NCBI GenBank assembly: GCA_035999765.1
Contig: CP108521.1
Coordinates: forward strand, 5,518,001-5,582,000
Origin: Streptomyces sp. NBC_01231
GTDB lineage: Bacteria > Actinomycetota > Actinomycetes > Streptomycetales > Streptomycetaceae
Direction of reading: 5' to 3'
DNA length: 64,000 nt
Position 1 is the first letter of the stretch. Every line of letters begins with the position of its first letter. Shown in pieces: positions 8,142 through 16,933 of this stretch. The position numbers were made by a program, and so were the translations under genes. The notes beneath the pieces were generated by a model. The model saw only the letters and a list, made by a program, of their open reading frames with translations, was not told the origin of the DNA and made no database searches.

Positions 8142-9235
8142 GTCCACACCGCCACCGCGTGGCGAGCCAGCAGCAGCCGGCATATCTCACTGCTCCCCTC
8201 GATGATCTCCATGAGCTTGGCGTCCCGGTACACCCGGGCGACCGGTGTCCCGTCGCGGCTGCCTGCCGAGCCGAGCACCTGCACCGCCGTGGCCGCGCCG
8301 CGGGCCGCGCCCTCGGCGGCGACCTGCTTGGCGAGCACCGCGGCGGTGGCCAGCTCCGCGCTGCCCTCGTCCCAGCACCGGCTGGCGTGCTCGCAGGACC
8401 GGGTGGCGGTGTGCTCGGCCGTCAGCAGATCGGCCAGGTGCCCGGCGACGAGCTGATGCTCGGCCAGCGGGCTGCCGAACTGCTCGCGGCGCGCCGCGTG
8501 CCCGGTGGTCTCGGCCAGGCAGCAGCGCAGCATCCCCACACAGCCCCAGGCCACCGAGAGCCGCCCGTAGGTCAGGACGGATGTGACGAGCCAGTCCAAC
8601 GGCAGGCCCGCGCCGCCCAGCAGATGCCGGCGCGGCAGCCGTACGGCGTCCAGCGTCACGTCGGAGTGCCCGGCCGCGCGGCAGCCGAGCGGGTCGCGGA
8701 CCCGCCGGACGGTGACGCCGGGCGCGTCGGTGGGCACCACCACCGCCGCCGCACCGTCGCCGTACAGGCCGAAGACCACCAGCCGGTCGGCATAGCCGGC
8801 CCCGGTGACCCAGACCTTCGAACCGGTGACGAGGACGTCGTCGCCGTCCACCTCGATCCGGGTCCGCATCGCCGACAGGTCGCTGCCCGCGCCCGACTCG
8901 CTGAAGGCGACCCCGGCGACCGAGCCCGACGCGAGCGCCGTCAGGTGTTCCACCTTCTGGTCGCCGTCGCCGAACCGCTGCACCGCCCACGCGGCCATGC
9001 CCTGTGAGGTCATCAGACTCCGCAGGGACGAACAGCGACTGCCGACCCGCGCGGTGAACTCGCCGTTCTCCAGGCTCGTCCATCCCGCCCCACCGAACTC
9101 GGCGGGCACCTGGGCGCACAGCAGGCCCTTGGCACCGAGCGCGTGCACCACGTCCCGGGGCAGCTCGCCGCTCAGGTCCCAGGTCCCGGCCTGATCGCCG
9201 ACGAGCTCGTCCACCCAGTCGTCGACGTCACTCAC
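8138..9235 (-). CDS. Acyl-CoA dehydrogenase-like (FkbI-like) flavoenzyme
   Basis: A 365-residue flavoprotein with the acyl-CoA dehydrogenase layout: helical N-domain, central beta-domain (VAGVAFSESGAGSDLSAMRT) and C-terminal helical domain with QVLGSAGSRDGTPVARVYRDAKLMEIIEGSSEICR, typical of this family near the flavin and active site. In FkbI-type pathways it oxidises the C3 position of glyceryl-derived units on the ACP during conversion to hydroxymalonyl-ACP. The GTG start at 9235 overlaps the ACP gene by 8 nt. Its placement between the ACP and a KASIII gene in an FkbH-I-J-K set supports that role over general fatty-acid oxidation. Confidence 0.9.
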   Translation of the reverse strand: MSDVDDWVDELVGDQAGTWDLSGELPRDVVHALGAKGLLCAQVPAEFGGAGWTSLENGEFTARVGSRCSSLRSLMTSQGMAAWAVQRFGDGDQKVEHLTALASGSVAGVAFSESGAGSDLSAMRTRIEVDGDDVLVTGSKVWVTGAGYADRLVVFGLYGDGAAAVVVPTDAPGVTVRRVRDPLGCRAAGHSDVTLDAVRLPRRHLLGGAGLPLDWLVTSVLTYGRLSVAWGCVGMLRCCLAETTGHAARREQFGSPLAEHQLVAGHLADLLTAEHTATRSCEHASRCWDEGSAELATAAVLAKQVAAEGAARGAATAVQVLGSAGSRDGTPVARVYRDAKLMEIIEGSSEICRLLLARHAVAVWT

Positions 9236-9497
9236 CGGTGACCCTGAGGACGAGCGCGGTCATGGCGTCCACCGTGCGGAACACGTCCAGCTTCAGCTCC
9301 TCGGGCGGCACCGTGACGTTGAAGGTGCCCTCGACATGCGTCAGCAGCTCCATCGCGAACAGCGAGGAGACCAGTCCGGTGGCGAACAGGTCGAGGTCGT
9401 GGGTGACCTCCTGCTTGGTGCGCGACGCGAGGAACTCGGTCAGCTTCGCGCGGATCGCCTCGTCGGTCAGCGGAGTCGTCGTGGTGTCCATGATCAC
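9228..9497 (-). CDS. Discrete acyl carrier protein (FkbJ-like)
   Basis: An 89-residue four-helix carrier protein. The phosphopantetheine site is in DLDLFATGLVSSLFAMELL, with Ser45 as the likely attachment residue (the GLVxSLFAM pattern is typical of FkbJ-type ACPs). The GTG start overlaps the dehydrogenase stop as GTGA, and its own stop overlaps the acyl-CoA dehydrogenase start. In methoxymalonyl and hydroxymalonyl pathways the extender is built on exactly such an ACP and offered to the PKS. Activation would require the PPTase encoded at 27073-27855 or a host one. Confidence 0.93.
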   Translation of the reverse strand: MIMDTTTTPLTDEAIRAKLTEFLASRTKQEVTHDLDLFATGLVSSLFAMELLTHVEGTFNVTVPPEELKLDVFRTVDAMTALVLRVTGE

Positions 9498-10354
9498 CTT
9501 CCTGCGGTGGCGTGGTTGAAGAAGCCGCGGCCGGTCTTGCGGCCGAGCTCGCCCGCCTCGACCTTGGCCAGCAGCAGCTCGCTCGGGAGATATCCGGCGT
9601 CGCCGGTTCGTTCGTGCAACACGCGCAGGGTGTCCACGACGTTGTCGAGACCGATCAGGTCGGCGGTCGCCAGCGGGCCGGTGGTGTGGCCGAGGCAGCC
9701 CTGGAAGGCGGCGTCCACCGCCTCCGGCGTCGCGATCCCCTCAGCGATGATGCGGGACGCCTCGTTGATCGAGCGCTGCAGGATCCGGTTGATGACGAAG
9801 CCGGGGCCGTCGCCAACCACCACCTGCGTGATGCCCAGCTCGTCCAGGAACGCGCCCGCGCTGTCCAGGGCGGCCTGGCCGGTGCGCGGGCCCCGGATGA
9901 CCTCGGCGGTGCTGATGAGGTACGGCGGGTTCATGAAGTGGACACCCAGCAGCAGCTCCGGCCGGGCCACCGCGTCGGCCTGCTCGTCGATCGGGATCGC
10001 CGAGGTGTTGGAGATGAGCACGGCCTCCGGCGTGGCCTGGTGTGCCTCGGCGAGCACCTTCGCCTTGGTTTCGGGGTGCTCGGTCACCGCCTCCACGACC
10101 GTCGTGCACCCGGCGATGTCGGCGACCGAGGTGGTGGTCGTCAGGAAGCCGGGCTCGGTGTCGCGGGGCAGCGAACCCATCATCTGGGCGAGCCGCCGCT
10201 GGCTCGGCACCGCCTTCTCGGCCAGGGCGAGCGCCTCGGCCGACACGTCCACGAGCACGACCGGGACACCCCGGCCGGTGGCGAGCGTGGCGATCCCTGT
10301 GCCCATGGTGCCGGCACCGAGCACCGCGAGCCGGTGCTGTGTCGTGGTGGTCAT
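9494..10354 (-). CDS. 3-hydroxyacyl-CoA dehydrogenase-like (FkbK-like)
   Basis: A 286-residue NAD(P)-dependent dehydrogenase. The N-terminal Rossmann motif is LAVLGAGTMGTGIATLA (residues about 8-24). The catalytic region has the signature LLGVHFMNPPYLI, and the C-terminal domain ends AGELGRKTGRGFFNHA as in 3-hydroxybutyryl-CoA dehydrogenases. In the FkbH-K route it oxidises the glyceryl-ACP hydroxyl group. The start at 10354 overlaps the PKS stop as ATGA, which rules out the much longer upstream frame. It belongs to the extender-unit cassette with the ACP, FkbI-like and FkbH-like genes. Confidence 0.9.
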   Translation of the reverse strand: MTTTTQHRLAVLGAGTMGTGIATLATGRGVPVVLVDVSAEALALAEKAVPSQRRLAQMMGSLPRDTEPGFLTTTTSVADIAGCTTVVEAVTEHPETKAKVLAEAHQATPEAVLISNTSAIPIDEQADAVARPELLLGVHFMNPPYLISTAEVIRGPRTGQAALDSAGAFLDELGITQVVVGDGPGFVINRILQRSINEASRIIAEGIATPEAVDAAFQGCLGHTTGPLATADLIGLDNVVDTLRVLHERTGDAGYLPSELLLAKVEAGELGRKTGRGFFNHATAGR

Positions 10355-13300
10355 CGCTCCTCCGTCTTCTCGACGAGCTCGGGCAGCAGTTCGGCGATCT
10401 CGGGCAGGCGCCCGGTGAGGTAGCGCAGCCCCGCCACGAGCTGCTCGCCGGTGACAGCGGGATCGATCTTGTTGCGACGAAGCCAGGTCCGCCAGTTGCG
10501 CGCCTGGACGCCGTCCTCGTCCAGCTGGAAGGCATCCTCCTGTTCCCACAGCGCGGTGGTGGACATGACCTGGTTGCCGCGCCGGATCGCCTCGTCGCCG
10601 ACCAGCTTCTGCCAGTCGGCCAGCGGCATCGGGCGGGTCGGCCAGCCCACCTCGCCGAGCAGTTCGAACATCCCGGGCAGGCTGATCGACTTCTCGTGCA
10701 CCAGGTGGAAGGCCCGGCCGGCCGATGCGGGCGACAGCGCCTGCTCGACCAGGCCGCGCGACAGCACGTTCACCGGCGAGACCGGAATGGCCTGCTCGTC
10801 CAACGGGTGCGCGCCCACCGCCAGCCCGCTGGCCAGCACGAACCAGATGAGATCGCGGTCGTTGCAGGCGCCGCTCTCGGACGACGCCATGATCATGCCG
10901 GGCCGGAAGACCCGGCACCGCATGCCGTCCTCGTCCGCGCGCTCCAACAGCCGTTCGCCCACCCACTTGCTGACGCCGTAACCGCCGAGCAACGGGTTGA
11001 GCGGCTGTTCGCGCGTCTCCAGCAGCGTGGACGAGTTCTCGTCCGGCGGCGCGGCGGCGGCGAGCGTCGACACGAAGCTGAAGTCGCGGATTCCCTTGGA
11101 GCGGGCCCACTTCAGCAGATCCACCAGGGGCAGCACATTGCTCTCGCGCAGCACCCGGTAGGGCTCGGTGAAGACGACCTGCGCGGCGCAGTGGATGATG
11201 TGCCCGACCCGCTGGGCCAGTTCGCCCGCGCGGTACAGACGGCAGGCCACACCGATGTCCTTCAGGTCGGCCGGCACCACGTGCACGCGCTCGGGGTCGG
11301 GCTCGGGGAGACCGAACTTCCGGGCGTTCGCGCGCAACCGCTCCATGCCGCCCGCCTCGTCCTCCGCCCGCACCAGGCAGTAGACCCGTCCGCCGGAGTG
11401 GCGCATCAGGTCGGCCAGCAGGAACGCGCCCAGGTATCCGGTCGCGCCGGTCAGCAGCACGTCGGTACCGGGTGCCTCCTCGGCGGCCAGTTCACCGAGC
11501 GGGAGCTGGAGGTCCTGGTCGATGAAGGCTCCGTCACCGTCGGCGGCCTCCACACCGTCCGCCTCGATCCCGGTTCCCTCCATCAGACCGCGGACCATTG
11601 CGGTGAGCTTGCGGATGGTCGCCTTGCTGCCGCCGGCCCGGTGGAGGTTGACCAGAACGCCGTACCGCTGCTGGATCTCCAGTGCCATCTGCACCGACAT
11701 CAGCGAGGAGCCGCCCAAGGCGCCGAACTCCTGGTCGGGACCGACGGACTCCGCCCCGAAGAGCTCCTGCCAGATCTCGGTGAGCTCCTTCTCCAGCGGG
11801 TCGGCGGAGCCGGAGCCCGAGCCGGGCGCCGCTTCCGCGGGGGCGGCGGTGGGGCTGTCCTGGCGGAGGACGTCGATGCGGTCGAGCAGCCAGTGACGTT
11901 TGCGTGTGAACGGGTAGGTCGGCAGTTCCACACGCCGTCCCGTGCCGCCGGAGAAGGCGGCCCAGTCGACCTCGACGCCGTTCAGCCAGGCGGCGGTCAG
12001 CGCCTCTTCCACCGCGTCGTCGCCGGTGCCGTTCGAGGTGATCTCGTACGCTCCCGCGGTGGCCGCGCCACGGCCGGGCAGCGCGGCCAACAGCGCCTCG
12101 GGCGCGTCGGAGGGCACCACCACGGCACGGCGCGACTCGACCCGCTGGGTGCGGGCGGCGGGCGGCCGGGGAAGGCGCAGGGAGGCGGCGAGCTTGTCCG
12201 GAGCGGCCGTGACGACCCGCCGCTCGGTGAACTCGGCGCGCCCGACGCGCAGCGTGTGCGCGACGTCGGCCACCGGCAAGTCGCCGGTCTCCAGCGCGTC
12301 GGCCAGGCGGCGGCACTGCTCGTCCAGCTCGGAACGGGTCCGCGCCGAGACGGTCAGCCGGACGGTCGGCCGCTGGGCGGCCGGGGGCCGGGTCGGGGCA
12401 GGGGGCGCGCCCACTACCACCGAGGCGTTCGTTCCGCCGACGCCCATGGAGTTGACCAGCACGTGCCGCTCGGATCCGGTGGCCTGCCGCGCCTGCGTCG
12501 TCACATAGAACGGACTGTCGGCCATCACGTCCGACGAGCGCGGCTTGTCGAACATCGGGTGCGGCGGCAGCACTCCCGTGCGGGCGATGTTGACCGCCTT
12601 GATGAACCCGGCGATCCCGGCCGCCGGCCCGCTGTGCCCGATGTTGGTCATGGCGGAGCCGAGCGCGCAGTACCCGGTCTCCCGGGTGAACGCGCGGAAC
12701 GCGCGGCGCAGCGCGATCAGCTCGATCTCGTCGCCCACGGCCGTTCCCGTGCCGTGCCCCTCGACGTAGACGAACGATTCGGCCGGAACATCGGCCACCC
12801 GCAGCGCGGAGCCGACGACGTCCGACACCCCGACCGGGCTCGGCGCGACATATCCGAGCCGGTCGCCGCCGTCGTTGCCCACCGCGGTGCAGCGTACGAC
12901 GGCCAGGACCGGGTCGCCGTCGGCCAGCGCGTCCGACAGTCGGCGCAGCGCCACCACGCCGACGCCGGAGCTGTACACCGTTCCGGTGGAGGAGGCGTCG
13001 TAGGAGCGGCAGTACCCGTCCTCCGACAGCACCCCGCCCGGGGCGTGCAGGTATCCGAGGAACGGCTCGATGACGGTCGCCCCGCCCGCGAGCGCGATGT
13101 CGACCTCGCCCGACAGCAGGCTGAGCGTCGCGTAGTGCAGCGCGTACAGCGATGCCGAGCAGCCGGTCTGGATGCTGACGGCGGGCCCGCGCAAGTCGAG
13201 CTTGTAGGCGGCGCGGGAGGTGAGGAAGTCCGGCTGACCGCCCACGGTCAGGTCCAGGTCGTCGATCGCTGCGCGCAGCCCGCGCCGCCGTGCCTTGTCG

Positions 13301-13698
13301 GTGAACACGGCCGCCGAATAGTGCCCGGCGTAGCTGGCCGCGAACACCCCGGTCCGGGGGCCGTCGGCACGCGGCGGGTGACCGGCGGCCTCCAGCGCCT
13401 CCCAGGACGCCTCCATGAAGATCCGCTGCTGCGGATCGATTGTCTCGGCCTCCTTGGGCGTGTAGCCGAAGAAGTCGGCGGCCCAGTCGGTGACGCCGGG
13501 CAGCGTGGTGCCCATCTTCACGAAGCCGGGCGAGTTGCGGACACGGTCGGGCACGGCGGCGTCGGCGAGCTGCTCCTCGGTCAGCTCGCGCATGGCGACC
13601 GAGCCCTGCTCGATGTTGCGCCAGAACTCCTGGGGCGTGCTCGCGTCGGGATACCGCAGCCCGACGCCGACGACCGCGATGTCGGTGGGTCGGGTCAT
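10351..13698 (-). CDS. AT-less PKS: KS - linker - ACP - thioester reductase
   Basis: An 1115-residue multidomain protein. The KS domain (about 1-430) keeps the catalytic set: Cys180 in IQTGCSAS, His315 in VEGHGTGT and His355 in TNIGHSGP. It is followed by a roughly 200-residue flanking subdomain ending VELPTYPFTRKRHW, as in trans-AT-type PKSs. No AT, KR or DH is present. The ACP has GALGGSSLMSVQM with Ser665. The reductase domain (about 745-1115) is an extended SDR with GATGYLG, the active-site GGYGVSKW and conserved RPGMI, and would release the chain with NAD(P)H as an aldehyde or alcohol. No AT gene exists in the window, so the extender probably arrives on the FkbJ-like ACP. ATGA overlaps occur on both sides. 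Confidence 0.93.
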   Translation of the reverse strand: MTRPTDIAVVGVGLRYPDASTPQEFWRNIEQGSVAMRELTEEQLADAAVPDRVRNSPGFVKMGTTLPGVTDWAADFFGYTPKEAETIDPQQRIFMEASWEALEAAGHPPRADGPRTGVFAASYAGHYSAAVFTDKARRRGLRAAIDDLDLTVGGQPDFLTSRAAYKLDLRGPAVSIQTGCSASLYALHYATLSLLSGEVDIALAGGATVIEPFLGYLHAPGGVLSEDGYCRSYDASSTGTVYSSGVGVVALRRLSDALADGDPVLAVVRCTAVGNDGGDRLGYVAPSPVGVSDVVGSALRVADVPAESFVYVEGHGTGTAVGDEIELIALRRAFRAFTRETGYCALGSAMTNIGHSGPAAGIAGFIKAVNIARTGVLPPHPMFDKPRSSDVMADSPFYVTTQARQATGSERHVLVNSMGVGGTNASVVVGAPPAPTRPPAAQRPTVRLTVSARTRSELDEQCRRLADALETGDLPVADVAHTLRVGRAEFTERRVVTAAPDKLAASLRLPRPPAARTQRVESRRAVVVPSDAPEALLAALPGRGAATAGAYEITSNGTGDDAVEEALTAAWLNGVEVDWAAFSGGTGRRVELPTYPFTRKRHWLLDRIDVLRQDSPTAAPAEAAPGSGSGSADPLEKELTEIWQELFGAESVGPDQEFGALGGSSLMSVQMALEIQQRYGVLVNLHRAGGSKATIRKLTAMVRGLMEGTGIEADGVEAADGDGAFIDQDLQLPLGELAAEEAPGTDVLLTGATGYLGAFLLADLMRHSGGRVYCLVRAEDEAGGMERLRANARKFGLPEPDPERVHVVPADLKDIGVACRLYRAGELAQRVGHIIHCAAQVVFTEPYRVLRESNVLPLVDLLKWARSKGIRDFSFVSTLAAAAPPDENSSTLLETREQPLNPLLGGYGVSKWVGERLLERADEDGMRCRVFRPGMIMASSESGACNDRDLIWFVLASGLAVGAHPLDEQAIPVSPVNVLSRGLVEQALSPASAGRAFHLVHEKSISLPGMFELLGEVGWPTRPMPLADWQKLVGDEAIRRGNQVMSTTALWEQEDAFQLDEDGVQARNWRTWLRRNKIDPAVTGEQLVAGLRYLTGRLPEIAELLPELVEKTEER

Positions 13699-14033
13699 CG
13701 GCCGGCACCTCGCAGTCCGAGCAGGTCGCCCCGGCCCGGTCCCTGCGACGGCAGGTCGGCGGTGACGTGCTCGGCCTCACCGGCCAGCAGCGCGACCTGC
13801 GCGCGCACCGTGGAGTGCTGGAAGAGATCGGAGACGCGCAGGTCGCGGTCGGTGTGCTGGGACAGCTCCTCCCAGAGCATGATCAGCAGCAGTGAGCTGC
13901 CCCCGGCCTCCAGGAAATTGGTGTCGAGCGGGACGCTCGCCGGGTCGTCGGAGCCGAGGACCAAGGCCCACGCGTCACGCACGCGGTCGAGGAGTTGATC
14001 GTCCACTTGTGTCTCCCTGTCGGGTGCCGTCAT
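13695..14033 (-). CDS. Free-standing peptidyl carrier protein
   Basis: A 112-residue carrier protein with the site NFLEAGGSSLLLIML (Ser47 as the likely phosphopantetheine residue). Roughly residues 10-90 form the carrier domain; the tail (TADLPSQGPGRGDLLGLRGAGR) is unstructured and may serve as a docking element to the PKS encoded next. It lies between the C-T-C protein and the KS-ACP-reductase protein with ATGA overlaps at both ends, so in assembly order it likely holds the chain between the second C domain and the KS. Its amino acid must be loaded in trans, most plausibly by the free A enzyme. Confidence 0.9.
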   Translation of the reverse strand: MTAPDRETQVDDQLLDRVRDAWALVLGSDDPASVPLDTNFLEAGGSSLLLIMLWEELSQHTDRDLRVSDLFQHSTVRAQVALLAGEAEHVTADLPSQGPGRGDLLGLRGAGR

Positions 14034-16933
14034 GGCTGGGAATCGGGGTCGTCGGAAAGGTCCGCCGCCGCGGCGACCATGGCGTCAAGCAGGTCGCGTG
14101 CCGTGCGCTCGTCGAACAGCGCCGTCGCGTACGCCAGTTCCAGCTCGAGGTCGTCGCCGCGTTCGGTGGCGGCCAGTTCGAGCTCGTACTTGATGTGCAG
14201 TGGGTCGGGCCTCAGGTGACGGGCGAAGGGCGGAAGGAGGTCCGGCTCCTCCGCGGCGGTCAGGTAGAGGGGGGTGAGCGGCGGGCGGCCGAGATCCCGG
14301 TCGGGGTGCAGGGCCGAGACCACCGGGTCATAGGGGGCTGCGGCGTCCCGGAAGGCCGCCTTCGCGTCGTCGCGCACCCGGGCCAGCAGCTCGCGCCAGG
14401 TCGGATCGCCGGTCAGGTTCACCCGCACCACCAGGGTGTTGACGAACATGCCCACGGCGTCGGCCGCTTTGGTCGAGTCGCGTCCCGACCAGGGGAAGGC
14501 GAGCAGGAAGTCACGCCCGGCGCCGCCGCGTGCGAGCGCCGCACCCATCAGCGTGGCCGCGATCACGAACGTGCTGCAGCCCAGCTCGCCCACGGCGACC
14601 TTCCGCAGCTGCCGGTGGCGTTCCTCCCCGACGAGCGCGGTGACGGTGGCCGCCGCGGTGGACTGCAGCTCACCCCGGGGGCGGTCGTGCGGCAGCGGCG
14701 GGTCGACGAGGGCGCCGCGCAGGCGTTCCACCACGGCCGTGACGCGGTCGGCGTCGACCGGCTCGGCGACCGCCGCCGGGTGGACGGGCTCGGCGAGGTC
14801 GCCGTCCTGCCGGTAGGCGGTGGCGATCTGGTCGAGGAGGACCTGAGCGGACCAGCCGTCCACGACGATGTGGTGGGGAACCAGCCCAAGCAGCGTCCGG
14901 CCGTCCACGCATACGATGTCGGCGCGTACCGGCGCCTCCTTGGCCAGGTCGAACGGCGTGGCGCAGCTCTCGGCCAGGTGTTCGCGCAGGTCGGCCGGTG
15001 ACTCGGTGACCGTGGCGACGGCGGGCGGGCCGTCGGTCCGGTAGTACACCCGGCGCTCCTTGCGGTCCAGGGTGAACCGCGACCGCAGCGCCGGATGCCG
15101 CGCGAGCACCGTGTCCACGGCGCGCCGCAGCGCCTCGCGGTCGGTCCCGCCGGCCAGCTCGACCACGGTCGGCGAGATGTAGGCCGAGCGCAGCCACGGC
15201 ATCCGGTCCAGCAGCCAGAAACGCTGCTGTGCCGAGGTCGCCGGATGCGGTCCGTCCCCGGTGACCGCCGCCGGGACGTCGTCCCTCGCCTCCGCCGCCG
15301 ACAGTGCGTGCGCCAAACCGGCAACGGTGGGGTCGACGAGGAAGACGCGGGGCGGCAGCTCGACGCCGTACCGCCGCTCGGCCTCCGCCAGCATGGTGAC
15401 CGCCAGCAGCGAGTGCCCTCCGAGGGCGAAGAAGTTGGCGTCGGCGGTCAGCTCGTCGACAGACCCGACCATGGCGTAGCGGCTGCCCTCGCGCAGCACG
15501 GCCACGAACAGCTCCGCCGCCCGCCGTTGCCCGTCCGTGAGCGGAGCGTCGTCCTTCTTCCGGGTGGCCGGCGCGGAGGCAGGCTCCAGCACAGCGGGCG
15601 GCTCGCCCAGGAACTCGGCCAACGGCCGGTCCGGGCCGCTGACGGCTTCTGTGACCAGCTCTACGAGGGTGTCGCCGAGGCGGCCGCAGACCTCGTCGGA
15701 GTAGCGCTCGGTGTCGTACTCGACGGTGACGGTCAGGTCGTCCCCGACCTCATTGATGATCACCATCAGGTCGAACTTGGCGGTTCCGGTGGACAGTTCC
15801 ACCGGAGGCGCCCAGCGGGCGTGGCCAAAGGGCGGCGCCTGGTGCACGAAACCGACGTTGACCAGCGCCGACCGGCCGGTGCCGCGCGCCGCGTTCACCG
15901 CCGTGGTGAGCTGGTCGAACGGAAGCTTCTGGTTGCTCAGGGAGCGGAATGACTCGGTCCGGGCCGTGCGGCACAGCCCGGCGAACGACTGGTCGGGGTC
16001 CACTGCGCAGCGCAGCGGGACGGTGTTGACGAAGAACCCGACGAGCCGTTCCAGCTCGGAGTGGTTCCGGTTGGCGGTCACCGCGCCGACGAGGAACTCG
16101 CGCCGCCCCGACCAGCGGTAGAGCGCGGCCTGGACGGCGGCGAACCACAGCACGAACGGCGTCGCCCGCAGCGACCGGGCCAGCTCACCCACCTCGGCGG
16201 CCACCTCGGGCGGGATCGGGAAGTCACGTTGCCTTCCGGGACGGCTGCCCTCGGCGGCCTGCGGGACCTCGCGGCACCCGTCCAGGACGAGTTCGCCGGA
16301 GATCTCCAGCAGCTCGCCGGCCCGCTCCTCGATCCGGCGCCGGATGTCGGGCGTCCGGGCCACGTCATGGTCCCAGACAGCGAAGTCCGCGTACTGAACG
16401 GGCAGTTCGTCCACTGATGGCCGCCGTCCCTCCAGCGCGGCCTGGTAGGCGGCGGAGAGATCGTCCAGGAGCGGGTCGAGCGACCAGCCGTCCACCGCGA
16501 TGTGGTGCACCGCCAGCAGGAGCGCGTCGCCGCCCGGCAGCCCGCGCCAGACAACGCACCGCAGCACCACGCCGTCGGCCAGGTCGAAGGGCTCGCGCCC
16601 GCGCCGCGTGGCTTCGCCGCGCACCCACCGCGCCGCGTCCGGCACGGAGCCGGCATCGATGACCTCGACCGGCGGCGTCCGCGGATCTCGGACGATCTGG
16701 AGGAGCCGCCCGTCGCGTAACTCGTAGCCGGTCCGCAGCACCTCGTGCCGCTCGACCAGGAACAGCAGAGCCGCTTCCAGCGCCGCCACGTCGATGCGCT
16801 CACGCCAGGCCAGGAACACCGGCACGTTGTACGTGGCACTGCCCCCGGCGGTCGCCTCGATCAGCCACAGCCGTTCCTGGCCGGCCGACGCCGGGGCGGT
16901 CCGTGCCCCGAGCCGCCGCAGTTCGCCGCTCAT
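14030..16933 (-). CDS. NRPS with C-T-C architecture, no A domain
   Basis: A 967-residue protein with two condensation domains around one carrier domain. C1 (about 15-445) carries HHIAVDG at 143-149. T (about 465-545) carries FFALGGHSLL with Ser508. C2 (about 565-955) carries HHIVVDG at 687-693. There is no adenylation domain, so the internal T must be charged in trans. C2 would join the T-bound chain to the amino acid on the following free PCP. Codon 72 is TTA (plus-strand positions 16718-16720), implying dependence on the bldA tRNA in Streptomyces. The start overlaps the A-T gene stop as ATGA. Confidence 0.93.
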   Translation of the reverse strand: MSGELRRLGARTAPASAGQERLWLIEATAGGSATYNVPVFLAWRERIDVAALEAALLFLVERHEVLRTGYELRDGRLLQIVRDPRTPPVEVIDAGSVPDAARWVRGEATRRGREPFDLADGVVLRCVVWRGLPGGDALLLAVHHIAVDGWSLDPLLDDLSAAYQAALEGRRPSVDELPVQYADFAVWDHDVARTPDIRRRIEERAGELLEISGELVLDGCREVPQAAEGSRPGRQRDFPIPPEVAAEVGELARSLRATPFVLWFAAVQAALYRWSGRREFLVGAVTANRNHSELERLVGFFVNTVPLRCAVDPDQSFAGLCRTARTESFRSLSNQKLPFDQLTTAVNAARGTGRSALVNVGFVHQAPPFGHARWAPPVELSTGTAKFDLMVIINEVGDDLTVTVEYDTERYSDEVCGRLGDTLVELVTEAVSGPDRPLAEFLGEPPAVLEPASAPATRKKDDAPLTDGQRRAAELFVAVLREGSRYAMVGSVDELTADANFFALGGHSLLAVTMLAEAERRYGVELPPRVFLVDPTVAGLAHALSAAEARDDVPAAVTGDGPHPATSAQQRFWLLDRMPWLRSAYISPTVVELAGGTDREALRRAVDTVLARHPALRSRFTLDRKERRVYYRTDGPPAVATVTESPADLREHLAESCATPFDLAKEAPVRADIVCVDGRTLLGLVPHHIVVDGWSAQVLLDQIATAYRQDGDLAEPVHPAAVAEPVDADRVTAVVERLRGALVDPPLPHDRPRGELQSTAAATVTALVGEERHRQLRKVAVGELGCSTFVIAATLMGAALARGGAGRDFLLAFPWSGRDSTKAADAVGMFVNTLVVRVNLTGDPTWRELLARVRDDAKAAFRDAAAPYDPVVSALHPDRDLGRPPLTPLYLTAAEEPDLLPPFARHLRPDPLHIKYELELAATERGDDLELELAYATALFDERTARDLLDAMVAAAADLSDDPDSQP

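Noticed and set aside
10042..13998. Plus-strand open frame of 1318 codons
   Set aside because: It is antisense to the PKS gene and lacks any domain; its composition is the usual Arg/Ala/Gly-rich shadow of high-GC coding DNA.
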